From: Bradyrhizobium sp.
GTDB taxonomy: Bacteria; Pseudomonadota; Alphaproteobacteria; Rhizobiales; Beijerinckiaceae
Direction: 5' to 3'
Assembly (NCBI GenBank): GCA_004799435.1
Contig: SSMV01000036.1
Location: 1 to 46,073, forward strand
DNA length: 46,073 bases
Shown here: positions 36,616-43,959 of the stretch, one piece after another
Numbering within the stretch: position 1 is the stretch's first letter
Layout: every line of letters starts with the position of its first letter
Made by a program: the position numbers and the translations under genes
The notes under the pieces: generated by a model
What the model saw: the letters and a program-made list of their open reading frames with translations, nothing else
The model's database searches: none
What the model was told of the DNA's origin: nothing

Positions 36616-37671
36616 CTAGACCGTGGCGAGCCGCAGACGACCGCGGTCGCCGATTGCCAGACGGCGATAGAGGTCGAGATAATCATTGGCCATGCGCCGC
36701 GCCGTGAAGCGCTGCTCGAAGCGGGCGCGAATTCGCGCCCGCGGCAGACGCGCGGCCTCCCTGACCGCGGCGACGGCGCTTGTTTCGTCTTCGACCACGA
36801 ATCCGGTCACGCCGTCCTCGATGATTTCCGACACCGAGCCGCGATTGTAGGCGATCACCGGCGTTCCGCAGGCCATGGCCTCGATCATGACGAGGCCGAA
36901 GGGTTCCGGCCAGTCGATCGGCAACAGCAACGCGATTGCGCCGCTGAGAAAACGTTCCTTCTGCGCGTCGTCGATTTCGCCGATAAACTCAACGCCCGGC
37001 GCGCCGAGCAGCGGCCGAATCTGCGTTTCGAAATAGTCGCCGTCGACGCGATCGACCTTGGCGGCGATCTTGAGCGGCAGCCGGCTAAGCCGCGCGATGG
37101 CGATCGCCCTGTCCGCCCGCTTCTCCGGCGACATGCGGCCAAGGAAAGCGAGATAGGACGGGACGATCGGCTCGGGGCGCAGCAGTCCTTGGGGCAATCC
37201 GTGATGGATGGTCGCGGCCCAGTTCGCCTTGGGCATCGGGCGGCGCTGGGCGTCAGAAATCGACACCACCGGCACATGCGAGAAGGTCGAGAAGATCGGC
37301 TGATGCTCGGGAAGATCGAGCCGGCCGTGCAGTGTGGTGACGAAGGGCGTCGACTGGCGCGACATCAGCGAGAAGGGAAGATAGTCGAGATGAAAATGGA
37401 TCAAATCGAATTCATCGGCGCGCTGATAGACCCGCTCGATAAGTTCGAGATGCAATGCGTTGGCGTCGCGTACGGTGCCGTCGAGCCGTAGAGAGCGAGG
37501 CCACATCGAGACCAGCTTGGCGGCGGTGATCGAATCCCCGCTGGCGAATAGCGTGACGTCATGGCCGAGATCGACCAGCTCTTCGGTGAGCCAGGAAATA
37601 ACGCGCTCCGTGCCGCCGTAAAGCGGCGGCGGCACGGCTTCGGTCAGCGGAGCGACTTGAGCGATTCTCAT
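36616..37671 (-). CDS. Glycosyltransferase family 4 protein
   Basis: A 351-residue GT-B enzyme. N-terminal VAPLTEAVPPPLYGGTERVISWLTEEL is the acceptor-side signature, and the C-terminal donor-side segment is EPFGLVMIEAMACGTPVIAYNRGSVSEII, with the E-x7-E pattern. It follows a glycogen-debranching-type glucosidase by 15 bp and probably shares its transcript. The pair is seen in other Rhizobiales, perhaps for a stress-related glucan or glycoside; the product is unknown. Confidence 0.87.
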   Translation of the reverse strand: MRIAQVAPLTEAVPPPLYGGTERVISWLTEELVDLGHDVTLFASGDSITAAKLVSMWPRSLRLDGTVRDANALHLELIERVYQRADEFDLIHFHLDYLPFSLMSRQSTPFVTTLHGRLDLPEHQPIFSTFSHVPVVSISDAQRRPMPKANWAATIHHGLPQGLLRPEPIVPSYLAFLGRMSPEKRADRAIAIARLSRLPLKIAAKVDRVDGDYFETQIRPLLGAPGVEFIGEIDDAQKERFLSGAIALLLPIDWPEPFGLVMIEAMACGTPVIAYNRGSVSEIIEDGVTGFVVEDETSAVAAVREAARLPRARIRARFEQRFTARRMANDYLDLYRRLAIGDRGRLRLATV

Positions 37672-37686
37672 GGCGCAGTCCTTCTC

Positions 37687-39894
37687 TTAGTTGATCGTCA
37701 CGACCCGCACCGGGCCGCGCCGGGCCAGCACCTCGACAAGCACCCGACGTCCTGACCGCCGCAGCGCCACATCAACCGATCCGTCTTTGATCGCCAGTCC
37801 GCACAGAACGAGATCGTTGACAAAACTCGGCAGCACCGGATTGCGGAACGTGATCTGCATCTCGTCGGGATCGAACTCGAGTCCAATGCAGGACTGCACC
37901 ATCGACAGAGGCGTAGCGGCGGCCCAGGCCTGCGGCGAGCAGGCGACCGGATAGGAGGTCGGCCCCTGCGCGCGCTTGCGCGAGAAGCCGCAAAAGAGCT
38001 CGGGCAGTCGGCGCAGCTCGATGTAGCCGAGCGCGGCGAACATGCCCTCGAAGACCTTGGCGGCCTCGTCGCGAAAGCCGTAGCGGCCGAAGCCGGCGGC
38101 GATCAGCGCGTTGTCATGCGGCCAGACCGAACCGTTGTGATAGCTCATCGGGTTGTAGCGCGCCTCGGTCGTCGCCAGCGTGCGCACGCCCCACCCGCCG
38201 AAAAAGTCGCCGCCGGTCAGCGTCCGCGCGACCGTCGTCGCGCGCTCGGGATAGGCGATCCCGGCAAATAACGCATGGCCGGCATTGGAGGCGCGCACCC
38301 GGCAGGGCCGCTTGTCGCCATCGAGCGCCAGCACATAGGAACCGAGCTTCTCATCGAAGAAGGCGTCGTCGAAGCGCCGGCGCAGCGCCTCCGCCTGCGC
38401 GCCATATCCTGACGCCCGCTGAGTTTCGCCGGCGCGGTGCATGATGCGCTCGGCGGCGCGCCACGCCGCATAGGCATAGGCTTGCACCTCGACGACGGCG
38501 ATCGGACCACGGGCGGCGGCGCCGTCGGCGTGAAAGATCGAATCGTGACTGTCTTTCCAGCCCTGATTGATAAGACCGTCCGCCGCGCGCCGCCCATATT
38601 CGATGAAGCCGTCGCCGTCGCGGTCGCCATAGCGCGTCATCCAGTCGAGCGCCGCCTCGATGTTCGGCCATAGCCGCAGCACCGTCGCGAGATCGCCGGT
38701 GCGGTCGAGAAAGGCGCCGGCGAGCATGATGAACAACGGCGTCGAATCGATCGCGCCGTAGTAGCGCCGGAACGGCACCTCGCCGAGCGCGGCCATTTCG
38801 CCGTAACGCGCTTCATGCAGGATCTTGCCCGGCTCCGCGTCGGCGGCGGGATCGAACTGGGTCGCCTGCGTCGCCGCGAGATGGCCGAGGACGCCGCCCG
38901 CGATCGAGGGATCGAGCCATAAGGTCTGCAGCGCGGTAATCAGCGCATCGCGACCGAAGGCCGCGCTGAACCACGGCACACCTGCATAGGGGTAAGGCCC
39001 CTCCGGGGTGTCGGTCATCAGCATGTTCAGATCGGAAACGCTGCGCCGGACGGTTTCGTTGAAACTTTCTTCAGAGGAGGAAATCGCCGCTGCGCGCGAG
39101 GACGCGGTCCGCAGCGCACGGCGGCGATCGCGCAGCGCGACGAAATAGGCGCGTCGGCTCGGGTGCGGCCATGGCGCGGCGCAGGCGATTTCGACAAACA
39201 GGGAATACGAAGCGCCCGGAGCGAGGTCGAAAACGAAATCCGCGCGGGCGCCCGACAGGCGTGTCGGCGGCGGGTCGAAGCGCACGACGGTCTCACGGCG
39301 CGTCTGATCGAGGCCGAGATAGCTAAACTTGATGTAGTCGTTACCGACCTGGGGTTCGTCGAGTTCGCCGCGGTGGGCGCGGTGGGCGCCGCGAACCTCG
39401 AAGACATCGGCGAAATCGGCGGCGAAGGCGAATTCGATCTTCACCCGGCGCGAGTGGCGATCGAAATTCCGCGTTACCGTCCGCTCCATGCACGCGGCGT
39501 TCCAAAGGAACCGCGAGCGGCGGATATGAATGAGGTCATGCTCGAGCGTTTCGTTGGAATCGGGAATTGGCAGATCGGGATTGGTGAGGTCGCAAGTCAG
39601 CGTGGCGTTGTCATCGCGCAATGTGGCGCTCAGCAGCATCGGCCGAACGCCGTCAACCGTCAGCTGAAAATGCGAAAGGTGGCGGGTGTCGCGATAGAAA
39701 ATGCCCTGGGCGCCGCCCTCATGTTGCAACGCGTCGCCCGCGTGATTGAAAACCGCAAAAGTGTCGCCGTGTTTGAATGTCAGAAGCCGCCGCTCCTGAA
39801 AGGAATCGTCAACCGAGATCGCGTGCTGTTGCGTCTGGCCCGCGCCTTGCGCAACGCCATTCGGTCCCGCTCCCACCATTGCCTGCACCCCCAT
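37687..39894 (-). CDS. Amylo-alpha-1,6-glucosidase / glycogen-debranching family protein
   Basis: A 735-residue cytosolic enzyme. The N-terminal debranching domain (about residues 35-240) includes GDTFAVFNHAGD and GIFYRDTRHLSHFQL. The catalytic (alpha/alpha)6 GH-type domain follows with AGVPWFSAAFGRDALITALQ and NGSVWPHDNALIAAGF. It lies between DUF3175 upstream and GT4 downstream on the same strand. A degenerate EcfG-type promoter, GGAAC-N16-GGTT (39972-39948), lies just before it. True substrate could be a glucan or trehalose-related sugar. Confidence 0.87.
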   Translation of the reverse strand: MGVQAMVGAGPNGVAQGAGQTQQHAISVDDSFQERRLLTFKHGDTFAVFNHAGDALQHEGGAQGIFYRDTRHLSHFQLTVDGVRPMLLSATLRDDNATLTCDLTNPDLPIPDSNETLEHDLIHIRRSRFLWNAACMERTVTRNFDRHSRRVKIEFAFAADFADVFEVRGAHRAHRGELDEPQVGNDYIKFSYLGLDQTRRETVVRFDPPPTRLSGARADFVFDLAPGASYSLFVEIACAAPWPHPSRRAYFVALRDRRRALRTASSRAAAISSSEESFNETVRRSVSDLNMLMTDTPEGPYPYAGVPWFSAAFGRDALITALQTLWLDPSIAGGVLGHLAATQATQFDPAADAEPGKILHEARYGEMAALGEVPFRRYYGAIDSTPLFIMLAGAFLDRTGDLATVLRLWPNIEAALDWMTRYGDRDGDGFIEYGRRAADGLINQGWKDSHDSIFHADGAAARGPIAVVEVQAYAYAAWRAAERIMHRAGETQRASGYGAQAEALRRRFDDAFFDEKLGSYVLALDGDKRPCRVRASNAGHALFAGIAYPERATTVARTLTGGDFFGGWGVRTLATTEARYNPMSYHNGSVWPHDNALIAAGFGRYGFRDEAAKVFEGMFAALGYIELRRLPELFCGFSRKRAQGPTSYPVACSPQAWAAATPLSMVQSCIGLEFDPDEMQITFRNPVLPSFVNDLVLCGLAIKDGSVDVALRRSGRRVLVEVLARRGPVRVVTIN

Positions 39895-39945
39895 GCCCGC
39901 GAAAGCGCTTCGCCGCGGGCCGCTTTTTGAAATGTCGCCGTGTCG

Positions 39946-40335
39946 TCAACCGCGCCGGCGGGTTTTCGTTCCCCGGCGTGGCGATTTCATGGAACGTTGC
40001 CAGGGCGCGGGAGCGCGGCCGAAGGCCTTGCGCAATTCATTCTTCGCGGCTTCGAGCGTCCGCTTCTGTCGCGGCGAGAGATTCGCGCCGGCGCGGTTAA
40101 CGTAAAATGAGAGCATTGACATCGCGGCGCGGAAAGGCGTCGATTTGCGTCGGTCGCTCGCCTGGGCCGACCGTTTCAAGGATCTGGCGATCGCCGCGGC
40201 GTTCCGCCCGCTGAACGTCTTGCTGTCGATATCGAGCGCGTCCGAATGTTCGCTCACCTCCTGCGACCATTTCCGCCTTCGTCTGGCCGGTCTTGCCGGA
40301 ACGTCGCCACGAGATTGCCGACCGCGTTCAGCCAT
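39946..40335 (-). CDS. DUF3175 domain protein
   Basis: A 129-residue basic protein. The core KWSQEVSEHSDALDIDSKTF and SLKRSAQASDRRKSTPFRAAMSMLSFYVNRAG are the DUF3175 hallmarks, ending with a Lys/Arg-rich tail. The fold is helical and the function unknown; family members sit near stress genes in many alphaproteobacteria. ATG 40335 is chosen because the DUF starts shortly after it. Upstream is a weak EcfG-like element AGAAC-N16-CGTT (40397-40373). Confidence 0.82.
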   Translation of the reverse strand: MAERGRQSRGDVPARPARRRRKWSQEVSEHSDALDIDSKTFSGRNAAAIARSLKRSAQASDRRKSTPFRAAMSMLSFYVNRAGANLSPRQKRTLEAAKNELRKAFGRAPAPWQRSMKSPRRGTKTRRRG

Positions 40336-40582
40336 CGAGCCGCTCGCCTCTCGGTTTCGAGCTGAGTGGGATAACGCGCCAGACCGCGATTGGTTCTCGA
40401 TCCGTTGAAAAAGATTGTCGCCGACCGATGCGAGGCGGAGACGATCGCGGCCTCGACGCGGTGGCCGGAAATATGCAAGCATTCGCCGGCGGTTGCGGCG
40501 ACGAACCGAGAATTCGATCGGGCGTGACAGCCGAGTCGACGAAGGGGTCGAATTGCTCCGCAAACCTTGTACGCGTGAGGCT

Positions 40583-41071
40583 ATGGCGCGAGAAGACCGA
40601 CACGTGCTGCGTAACCGTCAAGCCAAGCGCCCCGCGCAGCAAACGCAGGCGGAGCGTCAGCAGGCGGTCGACGCAGAGTCCGAGGTTGTGGCGCTGCGCG
40701 TGCTGCTGGTGGAGGATGAGGCGATCATCCGCTTTTCCGCCAGCGAAATGTTGTCTTCTCTCGGCCACGCGGTCGCCGAGGCCGAGAACGGCGCGCGCGC
40801 GCTGGCCTTGCTCGACGCCGGCGCATTCGATGTGCTTTTCACCGATATCGGCCTGCCCGACATGCCTGGCGACAAGCTTGCCGCCCTCGCAATCGGCAAG
40901 CAGCCGAACCTGTGCGTGATCTTTGCCTCCGGCTATGGAGCGCCGCGCTCCGATTTGCAGCGCGCTGGGCTGGGCGACGCCGTGACGCTCGAGAAGCCCT
41001 ATAGCGAGCGCACGATGGTCGAGGCGATCGCGCTGGCGCGCTCCCGCGCCAAGGTGTCGCGGCCCGAGTGA
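40583..41071 (+). CDS. Response regulator, receiver domain only (hybrid kinase remnant)
   Basis: A 162-residue protein whose receiver domain starts near residue 38 (LRVLLVEDEAIIR). The phosphorylation Asp is D88 in FTDIGLPDMPG, the switch Ser S116 in FASGYG and the Lys K138 in LEKPYSE. No output domain follows. The frame is open upstream, and residues encoded at about 40502-40620 read GRDSRVDEGVELLRKPCTRE, which matches the end of another receiver domain. This suggests a tandem-receiver hybrid histidine kinase whose front part was lost. ATG 40583 has GTGAGG nearby and may give a functional single-domain regulator. Confidence 0.75.
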   Translation: MAREDRHVLRNRQAKRPAQQTQAERQQAVDAESEVVALRVLLVEDEAIIRFSASEMLSSLGHAVAEAENGARALALLDAGAFDVLFTDIGLPDMPGDKLAALAIGKQPNLCVIFASGYGAPRSDLQRAGLGDAVTLEKPYSERTMVEAIALARSRAKVSRPE

Positions 41072-41138
41072 GACGCGCCCCTAGGCGCCTCCGCGTCAGC
41101 GGTCACAGCGCCTCGCATTGCTGGGCCAAGGATCGGTG

Positions 41139-41178
41139 AAAAAAGGAGGGGCCGCCGCGGCGTACCGTGGGCGGCCCC
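41139..41178 (-). terminator. Intrinsic terminator, leftward, with no ORF before it
   Basis: A perfect 9-bp stem, GGGGCCGCC / GGCGGCCCC (41148-41156 with 41170-41178). On the minus strand it is followed by CTCC and six U (41144-41139). Its polarity is leftward, whereas the flanking genes run rightward. Confidence 0.75.
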
Positions 41179-41224
41179 AAGTCGTCGCCGTCGGGGCCTT
41201 GGGGGAAAAGGCGCGGACGGACGC
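41139..41224 (-). ncRNA. Candidate EcfG-dependent small RNA, about 86 nt
   Basis: A perfect EcfG promoter on the minus strand (41255-41231) should start transcription near 41224, and an intrinsic terminator ends it at about 41139. No start codon with a credible ORF lies between. The RNA would hold a C-rich stretch (TTTTCCCCCAAGG on the minus strand) at 41210-41198, which could pair with CTTGGGG at 41181-41175; that pairing overlaps the terminator stem. C-rich single strands are typical seed regions of alphaproteobacterial sRNAs, and Caulobacter GsrN is a known sigmaT-dependent example. Homology to GsrN is not shown. Expression is untested. Confidence 0.55.
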
Positions 41225-41230
41225 AGTCAA

Positions 41231-41255
41231 AACGCCGCAATCGCCGAAGGGTTCC
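41231..41255 (-). promoter_or_regulatory. EcfG-type promoter, leftward (sRNA candidate)
   Basis: Minus strand GGAAC (41255-41251), 16 bases, CGTT (41234-41231): exact match to the general stress sigma consensus GGAAC-N16/17-CGTT. Confidence 0.7.
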
Positions 41256-41328
41256 TTGATTGGCCCGCTCGACGTCGGACAGGCGGAGGGGGGCGTTGCC
41301 GCGCCAATGGGAGAAGGGTTCCGCGAGC

Positions 41329-41353
41329 GGAACAATTGCGTGGCCGGCACGTT
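41329..41353 (+). promoter_or_regulatory. EcfG-type promoter of the DUF892 gene
   Basis: GGAAC (41329-41333), 16 bases, CGTT (41350-41353), exact consensus, about 84 bp before ATG 41437. The -35 lies within a perfect palindrome GTTCCGC-GA-GCGGAAC (41318-41333). Confidence 0.75.
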
Positions 41354-41436
41354 GCAAGCTGGGTCGCCGCAATAGGAATTGCGGCGTTTGGCGCCTCAGT
41401 CAGCCCGAGCCACAGCCAGCCAAGGGAGTTGCAACG

Positions 41437-41940
41437 ATGGGTCTCTTCTCCAAAGACATCAAGACAATGGACGATCTCTTCCTCCACCAGCTCGGCGACA
41501 TCTATTACGCCGAGCGGCGGATTGTCGTGGCTCTGCCGGATATGGTCGCCAAGGCGCATACGCCGGATCTGAAGCGCGCCTTTCAAAATCATCTCGAAGA
41601 GACGAAGGGTCATGTGCAGCGCATCGAACAGGTATTCGAAATGCACGGCTCCAAGCCGAAATCGGTGACCTGCCCGGCGATCGACGGCATCCTGAAGGAG
41701 GCCAATGAGGTCGCCGGCGACGTGGACGACGAAAACGTGCTGGACGCTGCGCTTATTGCGGCGGCGCAAGCGGTCGAGCATTACGAGATGACGCGTTACG
41801 GCACGCTGATCGCCTGGGCGAAATCGATCGGTCGCGACGATTGCGCGCAGGTGCTGCAGGAGACGCTGGCCGAGGAGCGGCACGCCGATACGCTGCTGAC
41901 CAAGATCGCCGAGAGCGAAGTCAACCAGGCCGCCGCCTGA
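41437..41940 (+). CDS. DUF892 ferritin-like protein (YciE/YciF family)
   Basis: A 167-residue four-helix-bundle protein with carboxylate and His residues in helices: LFLHQLGDIYYAERRIVVALPDM, HLEETKGHVQRIEQVFE, AQAVEHYEMTRYGTLI and LQETLAEERHADTLL, the pattern of a diiron site. YciE/YciF-type proteins are stress-induced. AGGGAG is 9 nt before ATG 41437; the longer frame upstream crosses the EcfG promoter. A strong terminator follows the stop. Confidence 0.92.
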   Translation: MGLFSKDIKTMDDLFLHQLGDIYYAERRIVVALPDMVAKAHTPDLKRAFQNHLEETKGHVQRIEQVFEMHGSKPKSVTCPAIDGILKEANEVAGDVDDENVLDAALIAAAQAVEHYEMTRYGTLIAWAKSIGRDDCAQVLQETLAEERHADTLLTKIAESEVNQAAA

Positions 41941-41961
41941 GTCACACGCCTTCACTGAAGA

Positions 41962-41994
41962 GCGGGACGGCCGGTGGCCGCCCCGCATTTTATT
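41962..41994 (+). terminator. Intrinsic terminator of the DUF892 gene
   Basis: GCGGGACGGCC (41962-41972), loop GGT, GGCCGCCCCGC (41976-41986), one internal mismatch, then ATTTTATT. It stands 22 bp past the stop codon. Confidence 0.85.
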
Positions 41995-42060
41995 GTGGGA
42001 AGGGGAGAGAAAGAATGGCGCTGGCGCCGAGCTGAAACGCCCTGTTGACGCGACCGCTCC

Positions 42061-42267
42061 CTAACGCTCGGCGACGTCGTCGCGTCGCGCGCCGCCTTCT
42101 ATGCGCTCAAGCAGTTCGAGCAATCTCGCCGGGACGGGCGCGCGAAGCTGGCGGTCGTAATGGTCCCGCAAGGACCGACCAAGCCGCTCGCGCAAACGCG
42201 CGTCGAGACCTCGGGTGGGGCGTCTGACGAGGTCGCCTCGCCAATCCTGAAAGTCGTTGGGAGCCAT
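42061..42267 (-). CDS. NepR-like anti-sigma factor
   Basis: A 68-residue protein whose second half, LGRSLRDHYDRQLRAPVPARLLELLERIE, fits the NepR signature (L-x-x-x-Y-x-x-x-x-x-x-x-V/I-P-x-R-x-L-x-L-L-x-x-L/I). NepR holds the EcfG sigma factor inactive until phosphorylated PhyR removes it. The first half is Arg-rich and variable, as usual. No phyR or ecfG lies within the window, so this is an orphan or paralogue. EcfG-type promoter elements stand upstream, which implies feedback control. It is divergent from csbD. Confidence 0.78.
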   Translation of the reverse strand: MAPNDFQDWRGDLVRRPTRGLDARLRERLGRSLRDHYDRQLRAPVPARLLELLERIEGGARRDDVAER

Positions 42268-42344
42268 GGCCAAATCCAAGTTCTTACGACGCCCCAGGGC
42301 CTCTGCGTGCTGAGGCCTCTGCGTGCTGAGGCCCCTGGCAGCTT

Positions 42345-42370
42345 AACAACCCAGGCCGTTGAACCGTTCC
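42345..42370 (-). promoter_or_regulatory. EcfG-type promoter of the nepR-like gene
   Basis: Minus strand GGAAC (42370-42366), 17 bases, TGTT (42348-42345), about 78 bp before the start codon. A second leftward match, GGAAC (42414-42410)-N17-TGTT (42392-42389), is superimposed on the csbD promoter. Confidence 0.6.
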
Positions 42371-42386
42371 CCGCTCGACGTCGAAG

Positions 42387-42412
42387 GGAACATTCGCGCT
42401 CCGGCAGGCGTT
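42387..42412 (+). promoter_or_regulatory. EcfG-type promoter of csbD
   Basis: GGAAC (42387-42391), 17 bases, CGTT (42409-42412), exact consensus, 36 bp before ATG 42448. Because CGTTCC and GGAACA end it, the element is nearly symmetric and may fire in both directions. Confidence 0.75.
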
Positions 42413-42447
42413 CCTTCCGACGTTCACCCGCATGAGGGAGCCAAGCC

Positions 42448-42651
42448 ATGGAATGGGACCGCATCGAAGGAAACTGGAAGCAGGTCAAGGGCAAGGCGAA
42501 GGAGCAGTGGGGTCGTCTCACCGACGACGATCTGACGTCGATCGAGGGCAAGCGCGACCAACTCGAGGGCAAGATCCAGGAGCGCTACGGCCTCGAAAAG
42601 GATCTTGCGAAGCGCGAGATCGAGGACTGGCGCTCTCATCTGGCCCCGTGA
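42448..42651 (+). CDS. CsbD family stress protein
   Basis: A 67-residue hydrophilic protein with the CsbD pattern: MEWDRIEGNWKQVKGKAKEQ then TDDDLTSIEGKRDQLEGKIQERYG. CsbD proteins are among the most strongly induced in general stress responses; their biochemical role is not known. ATG 42448 has GAGGGAG 8 nt before. A terminator follows at 42689. Divergent from the NepR-like gene with shared promoter region. Confidence 0.93.
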   Translation: MEWDRIEGNWKQVKGKAKEQWGRLTDDDLTSIEGKRDQLEGKIQERYGLEKDLAKREIEDWRSHLAP

Positions 42652-42688
42652 CTCCGTATCCTGTGCCGGATCGCTAGCGCGCCTCGTC

Positions 42689-42727
42689 GAAGGGCCGTTT
42701 CCGCCGCTGCAGACGCGGCCCTTCTTA
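42689..42727 (+). terminator. Intrinsic terminator of csbD
   Basis: GAAGGGCCG (42689-42697) pairs with CGGCCCTTC (42716-42724) around an 18-nt loop, followed by TTATT. Confidence 0.75.
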
Positions 42728-42754
42728 TTGGGAGGCGGCGGGTCGGCACGACAC

Positions 42755-42780
42755 GGAACCTCTGGCCGGCGGGCGCAGTT
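42755..42780 (+). promoter_or_regulatory. EcfG-like promoter of the AI-2E family gene
   Basis: GGAAC (42755-42759), 17 bases, AGTT (42777-42780), 45 bp before ATG 42825. The -10 differs from CGTT by one base. GTTCC overlaps its end (42778-42782), so the element is also GGAAC-N18-GTTCC, symmetric. Confidence 0.5.
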
Positions 42781-42824
42781 CCATAAAGACCGAGGCGGCT
42801 CCGCGTCGCGGCCATCATTGTGGA

Positions 42825-43889
42825 ATGGCGCCATTGCGAGAACATCGCCCATCTTCAATCGTCGCCGATCAAAACGAAGGGGGCCTGACCTGGCCTGCGC
42901 TGTCGACGATCTCCACGATCTCACTGGCGGCCCTGGCGACCATCGCGGTCGGCTTCGCACTTTACGCCGCAAGCGCATTGTTGCTGCCGATCGCGAGTGC
43001 ATTCGTCGTCGGCGTCACGCTCTCGCCGATCGCCCGCAAGCTCGAGGTCGCACGCGTGCCACGGGCGGTCTCGGCGGTGCTGATTGTCGCCGGCGTGACG
43101 CTCGTCATCGCTTTGACGATCGCATTGATCCTGCCGCGCGTTTCCGAACTGGCCAATGCATTGCCGGACCTGATCGAAAAATGGCGGGACCGGATCAGCG
43201 ATTTCGCGGCGCCCTTGCGCCGCTACGGTCTGGGCGAAGGCGAGAACGGCCCAGCGTTTCCGCTACCCAGTCTGAGCTTCGCCTGGGTGCCCTCGACGAT
43301 CGGCTTCCTTTGGCCGCCGATCGCCGGCTTTCTGTTCTTTCTCGTCGTGCTGCTGCTGTTTATCGCCAAATGGCCGGACTTGCGGCGGGCCTTGGTGATG
43401 ACCTTCGCCAGCCATGACTCGCGCCTGGCGGCGTTGAAGATCGTCAACGGCGTCGAAGCGGGGCTGGCGAGCTATCTGATGACCGTCTCGCTGATCAATC
43501 TCGGCGTCGGCGTGATCACTGGCACGATCTGCTGGATCGCGGGAACGCCGAATGCGCTCGGCTTCGGCGCGCTGGCAACCGCGCTGAATTTCATTCCGAT
43601 CGTTGGGCCAGCGGCGACATTCATAATCCTGATTGTCGCCGGCGTCGCGACGGCGCCGGAGCTGATCCAGGGTCTCGTGCCCGCGGCCTGTTACGCTCTG
43701 CTGGTGACGATCGAAGGGCATTTCGTCACCCCGACGGTCGTCGGCCGGCAGTTGGAGCTCAATGGGCTCGCGGTCCTGCTTTCGCTGGCCTTCTGGACCT
43801 GGCTATGGGGACCGGTCGGCGCCTTCCTGTCGTCGCCGATTCTGATCGTCGCCCTGATCGTTCACCAGAGGCTTTACGGGGAATCGTGA
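42825..43889 (+). CDS. AI-2E family transporter (UPF0118 permease)
   Basis: A 354-residue inner-membrane protein. Hydrophobic segments lie at about residues 28-85 and 90-110, then a soluble stretch (DLIEKWRDRISDFAAPLRRYG), and four to five more helices. The segments NFIPIVGPAATFIILIVAG and EGHFVTPTVVGRQLELN are family hallmarks. Members export AI-2 or act as Na+/H+ antiporters; neither can be assigned here. It sits within the stress island, with an EcfG-like promoter upstream. Confidence 0.88.
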   Translation: MAPLREHRPSSIVADQNEGGLTWPALSTISTISLAALATIAVGFALYAASALLLPIASAFVVGVTLSPIARKLEVARVPRAVSAVLIVAGVTLVIALTIALILPRVSELANALPDLIEKWRDRISDFAAPLRRYGLGEGENGPAFPLPSLSFAWVPSTIGFLWPPIAGFLFFLVVLLLFIAKWPDLRRALVMTFASHDSRLAALKIVNGVEAGLASYLMTVSLINLGVGVITGTICWIAGTPNALGFGALATALNFIPIVGPAATFIILIVAGVATAPELIQGLVPAACYALLVTIEGHFVTPTVVGRQLELNGLAVLLSLAFWTWLWGPVGAFLSSPILIVALIVHQRLYGES

Positions 43890-43959
43890 TCGCAGTCAGC
43901 GCCGCGGGTCGGCGCCGACTCGATTTCCGCGCGTTGGCGCGAATTCAGCGAAGGCAAAA

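Noticed and set aside
41118-41375. 85-codon plus-strand frame between the response regulator and DUF892 genes
   Set aside because: It runs through a terminator stem and two EcfG promoters, has no ribosome-binding site and no recognisable domain.
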